Shown: piece after piece, positions 9,247 to 15,523 of the stretch
Numbering within the stretch: position 1 is the first letter of the stretch
Layout: the number at the start of each line of letters is the position of its first letter
Assembly (NCBI GenBank): GCA_900768105.1
Contig: CAAGBQ010000107.1
Coordinates: forward strand, 1 to 19,968
DNA: 19,968 nt
DNA from: Oscillospiraceae bacterium
GTDB lineage: Bacteria; Bacillota; Clostridia; Oscillospirales; Ruminococcaceae
Direction: 5' to 3'
Program-made: the position numbers and the translations under genes
The notes under the pieces: model-generated
The model's database searches: none
What the model saw: only the letters and a program-made list of their open reading frames with translations
What the model was told of the DNA's origin: nothing

Positions 9247-10452
9247 GTGAAAAAAGCTATGGATTGGCTTAAAAAGCATAAGCTTCCGGTGGCTCTTAAC
9301 CTTGTGCTGATAATCCTTGCGGGCTGCTGCCTTGGCTTTTGCGCAAAAATGGCAAACACCCTGCCGTATACAAAGGCGGCGGAAAAATGGGCGGGCAGCT
9401 CCGGCGAACGCTTTGCCTATATCTCCTGCTTTATGCCGGAAACGGCGCGTATGAGCCAGCAAAGCGTATATTCCTTTAAAAGCACTATGGAGCAAAAGCT
9501 TACGGAAAACTCCATGGAGGCTGCGGAAGGGCGCACCCTTTGGACCTTTGCCTATTGCGGCAACGCCGCAATCTCCGTAAGCACGGATAAAGGCTCCGCC
9601 ACGGTGGAGGCCCTTGGCGTGGGCGGCGATTTCTTCTTTTTCCACCCAATGCTTTTGCGCAGCGGCAATTATATTGCCGAAAGCGACCTTATGCACGACG
9701 GAGTCGTCATCGACAAGGAGCTTGCCTGGAAGCTTTTCGGCGCAATTGAGGTTGACGGCATGGAGCTTGAAATTTCCGGCAGGAAATTTTATGTTGCCGG
9801 CGTTGTGGAGCGGGATTCCGACTTTGCGAGCAGAGAAGCCTACGGCGCGGATATTGGGCTTTATATGGCCTATGACATTTTTAACGAAATTTCCGGCGAG
9901 GAAATAAACTGCTACGAGCTTGTGTTCCCTAATCCGGTGACGAACTTTGCCATGAACCTTGTCAAGGACAATTTTTCGGGCGGAGATTCTACGGCTTTTG
10001 TTGATGAAGGCTCACGCTACGGCGTGAGCAGCCTTTGGAATGTGGTAAAAGACTTCGGCAAGCGCAGTATGCGCACCGACGGCATAATTTTTCCCTATTG
10101 GGAAAATGCCGCCCGCCTTACGGAGGATTACGCCGCGCTTTCCGCGGTGCTTTTCTGCTTGCTGCTTGTAACGCCGGTATGCTTCGGCGCTGTGATTGCA
10201 TATAAGTACATCAAAAAAGGCGCGGCTGCTGCATGGAAAAAGACGGAGGAATTTTCCGTCAAGTTCTACGATACCGTTAACGACAAGCTTTATGCAAAGG
10301 AGCAGCACGCAAAGGTTATTGAGGAAAAGGCGGAAGCCGAGGAGCGTGCGGCGGAAGCCGCCGCGGCAAACGCCGAGCAAACCGACGAACCGGAATCGGA
10401 ATATGAATCCGACGAGCTTGACGACCCCGACGAAGCGCCAAACGAAGAATAA
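9247..10452 (+). CDS. MacB-like periplasmic-core membrane protein without FtsX domain
   Basis: About 401 residues from GTG 9247, which has GGAGGG 11 bases upstream. ATG 9259, with AAGGTG at 9244-9249, is an alternative that shortens it by four residues. A membrane segment at about residues 13-32 is followed by an extracytoplasmic domain. Its motif order matches the MacB periplasmic core: a GVGGDFFFFHPMLLRSGNYI block, then VVIDKELAWKLFG, then a GRKFYVAGVVERD block. A second membrane segment (about 300-325) leads into a charged cytoplasmic tail rich in Glu/Ala and ending in acidic repeats. A complete MacB-type permease has further FtsX membrane segments, and full-length MacB also carries an ATPase. 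Neither is present here. Placed directly after the adaptor gene, it probably forms a complex with that protein. Its function is unknown. Confidence 0.72.
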   Translation: MKKAMDWLKKHKLPVALNLVLIILAGCCLGFCAKMANTLPYTKAAEKWAGSSGERFAYISCFMPETARMSQQSVYSFKSTMEQKLTENSMEAAEGRTLWTFAYCGNAAISVSTDKGSATVEALGVGGDFFFFHPMLLRSGNYIAESDLMHDGVVIDKELAWKLFGAIEVDGMELEISGRKFYVAGVVERDSDFASREAYGADIGLYMAYDIFNEISGEEINCYELVFPNPVTNFAMNLVKDNFSGGDSTAFVDEGSRYGVSSLWNVVKDFGKRSMRTDGIIFPYWENAARLTEDYAALSAVLFCLLLVTPVCFGAVIAYKYIKKGAAAAWKKTEEFSVKFYDTVNDKLYAKEQHAKVIEEKAEAEERAAEAAAANAEQTDEPESEYESDELDDPDEAPNEE

Positions 10453-10469
10453 AATAATAAACAAAAAAT

Positions 10470-10516
10470 ATCCCCGCGCCTTGCACATCAAGCAAGGCGC
10501 GGGGATGCTTTTTTCC
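10470..10516. terminator. Bidirectional terminator between convergent operons
   Basis: A perfect 15-bp stem (10470-10484 with 10492-10506) with a 7-base loop is followed by GC and six T on the plus strand. On the minus strand the run of A at 10463-10468 supplies the U tract. It lies between the convergent stop codons of the MacB-like gene and the TSCPD gene and can serve both. Confidence 0.93.
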
Positions 10517-10525
10517 GTTATCCGA

Positions 10526-10786
10526 TTATTTTTTCATTTCCTTTTGTGCTTCAACAATGGCTTTGGTAAGCTGGTCGGCGCAGGAGGTGCCGCGGCCGCG
10601 GCAATCGTTGCCGGAAAGACGCGCGACCACATCGTCGGCGTTCCATCCCTCAAGAATTTTCGGAATCGCGGCAAGGTTGCCTGGGCAGCCGCCGGTAAAA
10701 ACGATATTATGAATGGTGTTGTCTTCGTTAAGGTCAAAGGTGATTTTGGAAGAGCAGGTTCCGTGGGTTCTGTATTCGTAATGCAT
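10526..10786 (-). CDS. TSCPD-domain protein (TIGR03905 type)
   Basis: An 86-residue soluble protein with the family's signature near the C-terminus (GTSCADQL, residues 66-73). Four cysteines (11, 34, 62, 69) could bind metal. The GGCPGNL block and the length fit the small stand-alone TSCPD proteins, which resemble the C-terminal part of some ribonucleotide reductases. Their function is not established. The ribosome site AAAAGGAG lies within the last codons of the preceding methyltransferase gene, whose stop is three bases from this start, so translation is probably coupled. Confidence 0.88.
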   Translation of the reverse strand: MHYEYRTHGTCSSKITFDLNEDNTIHNIVFTGGCPGNLAAIPKILEGWNADDVVARLSGNDCRGRGTSCADQLTKAIVEAQKEMKK

Positions 10787-10789
10787 TTT

Positions 10790-11617
10790 TCAGTTCTCCT
10801 TTTTATAAATATGTATGTCAAAAGCCGCCTCTATGGCAAGCTTTTCAAGACCTTCAAGCTTTTTTGCGCCCTTTGCGGAGGTTTTCCAGTAATACGGCGT
10901 CATCTGGAAAAGCGCCGCAATGTCGTCGTGGTGCTCAAGCTGCATAACATAGCGCAGGCGGCGGGTTTCCGCGTGCTCAAAGCCCGCATAGGCTATGTCC
11001 TCCTCACGGTTTTCATATGGGTTATCGTAGATTGCAGCTTTCAGCTGCCAAAGGTGCCGCGGACCGGGCACCACATAGATATAGTACCCGTTCGGTTTGA
11101 GCACGCGCAGGTATTCTTCGCGGCAAAGCGGGCTGAACACATTGAGCACAAGATCGGTGCTTGAGCACGCTACCGGCAAATCGAAAACGGAAGCCACCGC
11201 AAATTCAATATCCTTGCTGCGCTTTGCGGCGCGCTTTACCGATGGGCGGCTTATATCCACCCCCGCCATAACCGGCGCCGCGCCCTTTGAGCACAGATAA
11301 TCGTATATTCCCGCGGTGTAGTACCCCTCGCCGCAGCCGCAATCAAGCACCGTTTCTCCGCCGTTTGGAAAAAGCGAAAAAACCGCTTCGGAAAGGGCGC
11401 TGCGCAGCGGTTCATAAAAGCTTCGGTTCAAAAACGCGCTTCGCGCCGCCGCCATGGCGGCGCTGTCGCCGGGAATTTTGGAATTCATTTTATTCGGCGG
11501 CAAAAGGTGAACATATCCCTCCGCCGAAATATCAAAGCTATGCCCATGTTCGCAAAAAAGGCGCTTTTCGCCGTGCTCCAGCGGCACTTTGCAAATCGGG
11601 CAGATAAAGCTGCTCAT
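10790..11617 (-). CDS. 23S rRNA (guanine-N1)-methyltransferase RlmA
   Basis: The 275-residue product aligns by eye with the RlmA family along its length. A zinc site at the N-terminus uses Cys6, Cys9, Cys22 and His26. Next come SAEGYVHLLP and PGDS, then the SAM-binding motif LDCGCGEGYYT (91-101), the VDIS acidic strand end, and the VPGPRHLWQLK block with LQMTPYYW-type C-terminal residues typical of the family. It methylates N1 of a guanine in helix 35 of 23S rRNA. RlmA(I) acts on G745 and RlmA(II)/TlrB on G748, and I cannot tell which applies here. The start codon lies three bases after the stop of the DUF1294 gene, with only a GGGGTG ribosome site. Confidence 0.93.
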   Translation of the reverse strand: MSSFICPICKVPLEHGEKRLFCEHGHSFDISAEGYVHLLPPNKMNSKIPGDSAAMAAARSAFLNRSFYEPLRSALSEAVFSLFPNGGETVLDCGCGEGYYTAGIYDYLCSKGAAPVMAGVDISRPSVKRAAKRSKDIEFAVASVFDLPVACSSTDLVLNVFSPLCREEYLRVLKPNGYYIYVVPGPRHLWQLKAAIYDNPYENREEDIAYAGFEHAETRRLRYVMQLEHHDDIAALFQMTPYYWKTSAKGAKKLEGLEKLAIEAAFDIHIYKKEN

Positions 11618-11620
11618 ATT

Positions 11621-11902
11621 TCACCCCAAAACCTGTGTTCCGATATACCACCATATGCCAAGGTGCAAAATTATGGAAAGCGGAACGAGAATGATAAATT
11701 TTATATGCTTCGTCTTGTGGCGGAACACCGTCATGGCGAAAAAAGCGCCTGCGCCGCCGCCGAGGAACCCCAAAAGGATAAGCGTGCGTTCCGGCACGCG
11801 GCGGCGATGGTTTATGGCAAAGCGTTTATCCGCAAAATAGACCGCCGCCGCAATTATGTTTATTGCCGCATAATACAGCAGCACAAGCTTTTGCCATTCC
11901 AA
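11621..11902 (-). CDS. DUF1294 small membrane protein
   Basis: A 93-residue protein with four hydrophobic stretches. The family signature is visible as a DKRFA motif after the first segment, then a basic RRRVPERTLILLGFLGGG block and MTVFRHKTKH. I chose TTG at 11900-11902 because AAAAGGAG lies eight bases before it. The frame continues upstream into repeat DNA, so a longer product is unlikely. The role of DUF1294 proteins is unknown. It is the first gene of the minus-strand set with rlmA and the TSCPD gene. Confidence 0.85.
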   Translation of the reverse strand: MEWQKLVLLYYAAINIIAAAVYFADKRFAINHRRRVPERTLILLGFLGGGAGAFFAMTVFRHKTKHIKFIILVPLSIILHLGIWWYIGTQVLG

Positions 11903-11931
11903 GGTCAAGACTCCTTTTGATAAACTGTTTT

Positions 11932-12010
11932 CCCGCCCGCCGCAGGCGGGCGTAACTTCTGCCGCTACGCCACGCGGCAACCCCTTGCTGCGACATTGCA
12001 CAAGGATGCA
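11932..12010 (+). repeat. Intergenic hairpin repeat
   Basis: This copy holds the GCCCGCC-GCA-GGCGGGC hairpin (11935-11951) followed by GTAACTTCTGCCGC, as in the copies at 5615 and 19776. It begins about 30 bases upstream of the DUF1294 start and lies within that operon's predicted leader RNA. Confidence 0.75.
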
Positions 12011-12059
12011 AGAAGCACGGTGTAAACGCTATACCTTATCGCGGATACAACCCTTCAGT

Positions 12060-12180
12060 CACGGCGTTTAAATCCTTAATCGCCGTGCCGCCTCCCCTTA
12101 CACAGGGGAGCCGAGGTTCGCTCACCATTGCCGCGGCGAAAGCCTTACACAGGGGAGGCGAGAAGTGCGCTGTAAACCCG
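12060..12180. repeat. Intergenic repeat with CCTCCCCTTACACAGGGGAG modules
   Basis: It contains CACGGCG/CGCCGTG (12060-12066 with 12081-12087), then CTCCCC-TTACACA-GGGGAG (12092-12110), and a second, degenerate TTACACAGGGGAGGCG module at about 12154-12169. It is structurally related to the other repeats but a different subtype. The 470 bases between the DUF1294 and brnQ genes hold this, the neighbouring repeat, and two divergent promoters. Confidence 0.65.
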
Positions 12181-12199
12181 CGGTGTGAATATATAAAAG

Positions 12200-12228
12200 A
12201 GTTTATCACTAACCGCAAAAATCGTCAA
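12200..12228 (-). promoter_or_regulatory. Promoter of the DUF1294-rlmA-TSCPD operon
   Basis: On the minus strand TTGACG (12223-12228) and TAAACT (12200-12205) are 17 bases apart, and TGA before the -10 makes it an extended type. Transcription would start near 12193, leaving a leader of about 290 bases that runs through both repeats before the first start codon. Confidence 0.72.
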
Positions 12229-12285
12229 GCGGCGACACCCTTTTTCGTCACTTTAACGGTTTAGAAATAAAAAGTGTGAAATCGG

Positions 12286-12315
12286 TTGACTTTAGCCTTT
12301 TCGCCATGTTATACT
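12286..12315 (+). promoter_or_regulatory. Promoter of brnQ
   Basis: TTGACT (12286-12291) and TATACT (12310-12315) are 18 bases apart, with TGT just before the -10. Transcription should begin near 12322. It is divergent from the promoter at 12200-12228. Confidence 0.85.
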
Positions 12316-12328
12316 GACAAAAATTAAC

Positions 12329-12351
12329 CTGTTTGCCCTTTGGGCAAACAG
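12329..12351 (+). promoter_or_regulatory. Hairpin at the 5' end of brnQ mRNA
   Basis: A perfect 10-bp stem, CTGTTTGCCC (12329-12338) with GGGCAAACAG (12342-12351), has a 3-base loop. It starts about seven bases after the predicted transcription start and ends eight bases before the ribosome site. There is no T tract, so it is not a terminator. It could stabilise the mRNA or influence translation. Confidence 0.6.
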
Positions 12352-12372
12352 CTTTTGCGGAGGCGATTTTTG

Positions 12373-13722
12373 GTGAAGCGGCGGCTTTCTTTTAAAGAAT
12401 ATGTTTATGTTGCAAGTATGCTTTTCGGAATGTTTTTCGGTGCGGGCAACCTCATTTTTCCGATTCATATGGGGCAAATGGCGGGCGGCAGCGTTTGGAC
12501 AGCCTTTGTGGGAATGTTCATAACCGGCGTCGGTCTGCCGCTTCTCGGCGTAGCAGCCCTTGGAATATCAAAAAGCACCGGTCTTTTTGATTTAAGCAGC
12601 AAGATAAGCCGCCCCTACGGAATGTTTTTTACCTGTCTGCTTTATCTGACAATCGGACCGTTTTTCGCAATTCCGCGCTGTGCCACGGTTTCTTTCACCG
12701 TTGGGTTGGAGCAGGTTATTCCCGAAAGCGCAAACCTAAAGCTTTGGCTTTTTGCTTTTTCGCTGGCGTTTTTCGGTGCGGCGCTGTTCTTTTCCCTTTA
12801 CCCCGGAAAAATCCTTACATGGGTGGGCAAAATTTTGAACCCCTGCTTTTTGGTTTTCCTCGGAATCCTTGTGGTAACTGCGCTTTCGGCGCCATCCGCA
12901 AAGCTTTCGGATATAGAGCCGCTTGAGGGATATGCGGCTTCGCCTTTTTTCACCGGATTTTTAGAGGGCTATAACACCATGGACGCTCTTGCAAGCCTTG
13001 CCTTTGGCATAATTGTCGTTCAGGTAATCCGCGGGCTTGGAATTGAGGATTCCGACGCGGTTGCGGGAAACACCGTGCTTTCCGGTATTTTTAGCTGCCT
13101 TTTTATGGGGCTTATCTATGCGGCGATTGCCCTTGTCGGTGCCCAAAGCCGCGGCGCGCTTGCGCCTGCGGCAAACGGCGGGATTGCCTTTGCCCAAGTG
13201 GCAAAGCTCCATTTGGGAACGGCGGGTTTGCTTGTTCTTGCGGCGACGGTGACCCTTGCCTGCCTTAAAACCGCCGTTGGACTTATCACAAGCTGCTCCG
13301 AAACCTTTTCTGCCCTGTTTCCGAACGGCCCGAAGTATCGCGCATGGGCGATTATTTTTACAATCGGTTCTTTTACCTTTGCGAACCTCGGCCTTGACCT
13401 TATCCTTGAATTTTCTCTTCCCGTTTTGATGTTCCTCTATCCGCTTGCAATCACCCTGATAATGCTTTCGCTTTTCGGAAGGCTTTTCGGCTGTGATAAA
13501 AGGGTTTACGGCTGGGTTACGGGCTTTACTCTTTTGGCCTCGGTCTATGATGTGCTCTTTGCGCTTCCCATAGGGGTCAAAGCGGCGCTGCATATAGATG
13601 GTGTGATTTCCGTTGCCGGCAGTCTGCTGCCTTTTTCGGACATAGGACTCGGCTGGGTTTGCCCTGCGGCGCTCGGACTTATAATCGGGCTTGTTCAGCG
13701 AAGGCTCCGTCAGGCAAAATAG
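12373..13722 (+). CDS. Branched-chain amino acid transport system II carrier protein
   Basis: A 449-residue integral membrane protein of the LIVCS family, which imports leucine, isoleucine and valine with Na+ or H+. Typical N-terminal residues are visible (ASMLFGMFFGAGNLIFP), with about twelve hydrophobic segments, the GPFFAIPRCATVSFTVG block and VQVIRGLG in the middle. The GTG start at 12373 has GGAGG (12359-12363) nine bases upstream. The adjacent TTG at 12370 is also possible. An upstream in-frame TTG at 12340 lies in the leader hairpin and is unlikely. It is transcribed alone from the promoter at 12286 and ends in a shared terminator. I see no T-box or CodY-like site in its leader. Confidence 0.93.
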   Translation: MKRRLSFKEYVYVASMLFGMFFGAGNLIFPIHMGQMAGGSVWTAFVGMFITGVGLPLLGVAALGISKSTGLFDLSSKISRPYGMFFTCLLYLTIGPFFAIPRCATVSFTVGLEQVIPESANLKLWLFAFSLAFFGAALFFSLYPGKILTWVGKILNPCFLVFLGILVVTALSAPSAKLSDIEPLEGYAASPFFTGFLEGYNTMDALASLAFGIIVVQVIRGLGIEDSDAVAGNTVLSGIFSCLFMGLIYAAIALVGAQSRGALAPAANGGIAFAQVAKLHLGTAGLLVLAATVTLACLKTAVGLITSCSETFSALFPNGPKYRAWAIIFTIGSFTFANLGLDLILEFSLPVLMFLYPLAITLIMLSLFGRLFGCDKRVYGWVTGFTLLASVYDVLFALPIGVKAALHIDGVISVAGSLLPFSDIGLGWVCPAALGLIIGLVQRRLRQAK

Positions 13723-13782
13723 TGATGAGGAAACCCTGCGGAAGCTTCTCCGCTTTTGGCAGGGACGCCCACAGTTAAAACG

Positions 13783-13812
13783 AAAAAAGCTCTCCATTCG
13801 GAGAGCCTTTTT
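13783..13812. terminator. Bidirectional terminator between brnQ and antiporter genes
   Basis: The stem GCTCTCC (13789-13795) with GGAGAGC (13800-13806) and a 4-base loop is flanked by six A on the left and five T on the right, so it can work in both directions. It lies between convergent stop codons. Confidence 0.88.
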
Positions 13813-13823
13813 GCTTTATGCGG

Positions 13824-15128
13824 TCAATTTTTGTGGTTCCATGATTTGCGCGCGCCGGAAAGAAGGTCGGTGCGGCGGTTTTTGTATTCCTCCGGCTTTG
13901 CCACAATATCGCCGGAGCGCGTCAGCGCCCACTTCGTAAGAGTGGGACCGATAAGCTCGTAAATAAGTATCGCAAAAAGAACGATGTTGCGAATGATTTC
14001 GCCGTCGCCCTCAAGCTGGCTTGCGGTTACGCACATACCAAGGGCGACCCCCGCCTGTGGGAACAGCGCAATGCCAAGGTTATCCGTAACCTTTTTCTCT
14101 TGCTTTGTGGCAACGCAGCCGATAAATGCGCCCGCATATTTGCCAAGGGCACGGATAAGAACATAGATAACGCCGATGAGCACCACCCATGGGTCCCTAA
14201 AGACGGAAAGCTCCAAGCCGGCGCCGCTCACAACAAAGAAGAAAACATAAAGCGGCGCAGTCCAACGGTCGGCACGCTCCATAAGGTCGAAGGAAAGCGG
14301 GCAGGTGTTGCAAAAAACCGTGCCGAGCATCATGCAGACAAGCAGCGAGCTGAAGGAAATATGCAGCCCTCCCACGGTAAATTCAAGGGAGGAAAGCGCC
14401 ACGGTGAGCAGCACAAAGCCGATGGTCATTGACATACGGTTGCTGTTGGAAAAGAACCGCTTTTCCAACAGCGTCAGCACATAGCCGAGCGCCGCACCAA
14501 GGATAAGCGAAAGCACAATTTCAATAAGCGGCTCCACCGCTATGGATATAAGGTCAACGGCTCCGCTGTTCATGGCCTTTGCCGCGCCGAAGCTTATTGC
14601 AAAAACCACAAGACCGACCGCGTCGTCAAGGGCAACAATAGGCAGCAAAAGGCTTGTCAAATCGCCCTTTGCCTTATATTGCCGAACAACCATAAGCGTT
14701 GCGGCGGGCGCGGTGGCGGTGGCGATTGCGCCAAGGGTTATTGCCGCCGGAAGAGAAAGCTTTTCCGGCATAATAAAGTGAAAAGCAATGAGGGCGGCGT
14801 CCGTAGCCGCCGCAGCCACAAGCGCTTGAACAATTCCCACAACGGTTGCGGCTTTGCCGGTTTTTTTAAGGTCGGAAAGGCGGAATTCGTTGCCTATGGC
14901 AAAGGCAATAAAGCCAAGCGCCATATTGGAGATGGGATTGAGCGCGGAAACCTCCGCGGAGGTATTGAAGCCAAGACCGGGAACGCCCAGCGCACCCAAA
15001 AGATACGGCCCTATAAGCACGCCGGTGATTAAATATGCCGTTACATCCGGAAGATGCAGGGGCTTTAGCACCCTTGTCATCAAAAGTCCGGCAATTATGG
15101 CAACGGCAACGGAAAGTATAGCTGTCAT
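13824..15128 (-). CDS. Cation:proton antiporter, CPA2 family
   Basis: A 434-residue protein with about 12-13 membrane segments, matching the Na+(K+)/H+ exchanger fold. Family marks include YLITGVLIGPYLLG near the N-terminus, the unwound-helix TAPAATLM (139-146), and ALDDAVGL with Asp168-Asp169 in the ion-binding helix. A double Asp is typical of electrogenic CPA2 exchangers. A later RALGKYAGA segment is also usual. There is no C-terminal TrkA-N nucleotide-binding domain, unlike KefB/KefC; it ends in a short basic tail. Start ATG 15126-15128 has GAGGAG nine bases upstream. It is transcribed alone from a promoter at 15185-15213. The ion (Na+ or K+) cannot be told from sequence. Confidence 0.9.
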   Translation of the reverse strand: MTAILSVAVAIIAGLLMTRVLKPLHLPDVTAYLITGVLIGPYLLGALGVPGLGFNTSAEVSALNPISNMALGFIAFAIGNEFRLSDLKKTGKAATVVGIVQALVAAAATDAALIAFHFIMPEKLSLPAAITLGAIATATAPAATLMVVRQYKAKGDLTSLLLPIVALDDAVGLVVFAISFGAAKAMNSGAVDLISIAVEPLIEIVLSLILGAALGYVLTLLEKRFFSNSNRMSMTIGFVLLTVALSSLEFTVGGLHISFSSLLVCMMLGTVFCNTCPLSFDLMERADRWTAPLYVFFFVVSGAGLELSVFRDPWVVLIGVIYVLIRALGKYAGAFIGCVATKQEKKVTDNLGIALFPQAGVALGMCVTASQLEGDGEIIRNIVLFAILIYELIGPTLTKWALTRSGDIVAKPEEYKNRRTDLLSGARKSWNHKN

Positions 15129-15184
15129 AAAAATCTTCTCCTCTTTTTTGCTGATTTTTTCTTTTCCTTGATGAACAAAAATTA

Positions 15185-15213
15185 AATATATACCTATTTT
15201 ATTATAAATTCAA
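15185..15213 (-). promoter_or_regulatory. Promoter of the antiporter gene
   Basis: On the minus strand TTGAAT (15208-15213) and TATATT (15185-15190) are 17 bases apart in AT-rich sequence. The leader would be about 50 bases. Confidence 0.65.
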
Positions 15214-15237
15214 GGTGCACGGCAAATTTTTTTTGGT

Positions 15238-15310
15238 CTGCCCCGAACAAAGGGGCAGCGAATCGGCTACGCCCGCCGCAGGCGGGCGTAGCCTCTGGCT
15301 ATGCGGCGCC
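15238..15310 (+). repeat. Intergenic hairpin repeat
   Basis: CTGCCCC/GGGGCAG (15238-15244 with 15252-15258) is followed by a perfect 13-bp stem, GGCTACGCCCGCC with GGCGGGCGTAGCC, around a GCA loop (15265-15293). The inner GCCCGCC-GCA-GGCGGGC is common to the copies at 5615 and 11935. Here the flanks of the hairpin have changed together and keep pairing. The rest of 15214-15440 shows no gene. Confidence 0.7.
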
Positions 15311-15464
15311 CGCGGAAGCGTAATTGCCGCCCCATGCAGGATTGCACGAAGTGCCCTCTTCACAAAAAAGCGGGTATTCACGGGCAAAAAAGAAAAATTT
15401 TTAGGCAAGTTCGGAATATTTCGCGTATTGTTAACAAATACTACATAGATAAATTTTTAAATTG

Positions 15465-15473
15465 TGATATACT
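15465..15473 (+). promoter_or_regulatory. Probable extended -10 promoter of the surface protein gene
   Basis: TGATATACT (15465-15473) is a good extended -10. There is no convincing -35 at 16-19 bases upstream (ATAGAT at 15445-15450 is poor). It lies about 50 bases before the start codon in AT-rich DNA. Confidence 0.5.
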
Positions 15474-15523
15474 TACTAATCGTAGGATTATCCCTTTTTA
15501 ATTTTTAAGGAGGTTTTTTGAAA

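Noticed and set aside
10196..11164. 322-codon open frame on the plus strand
   Set aside because: It crosses the terminator and runs antisense to the TSCPD and rlmA genes. Its composition is low-complexity and no domain is visible.
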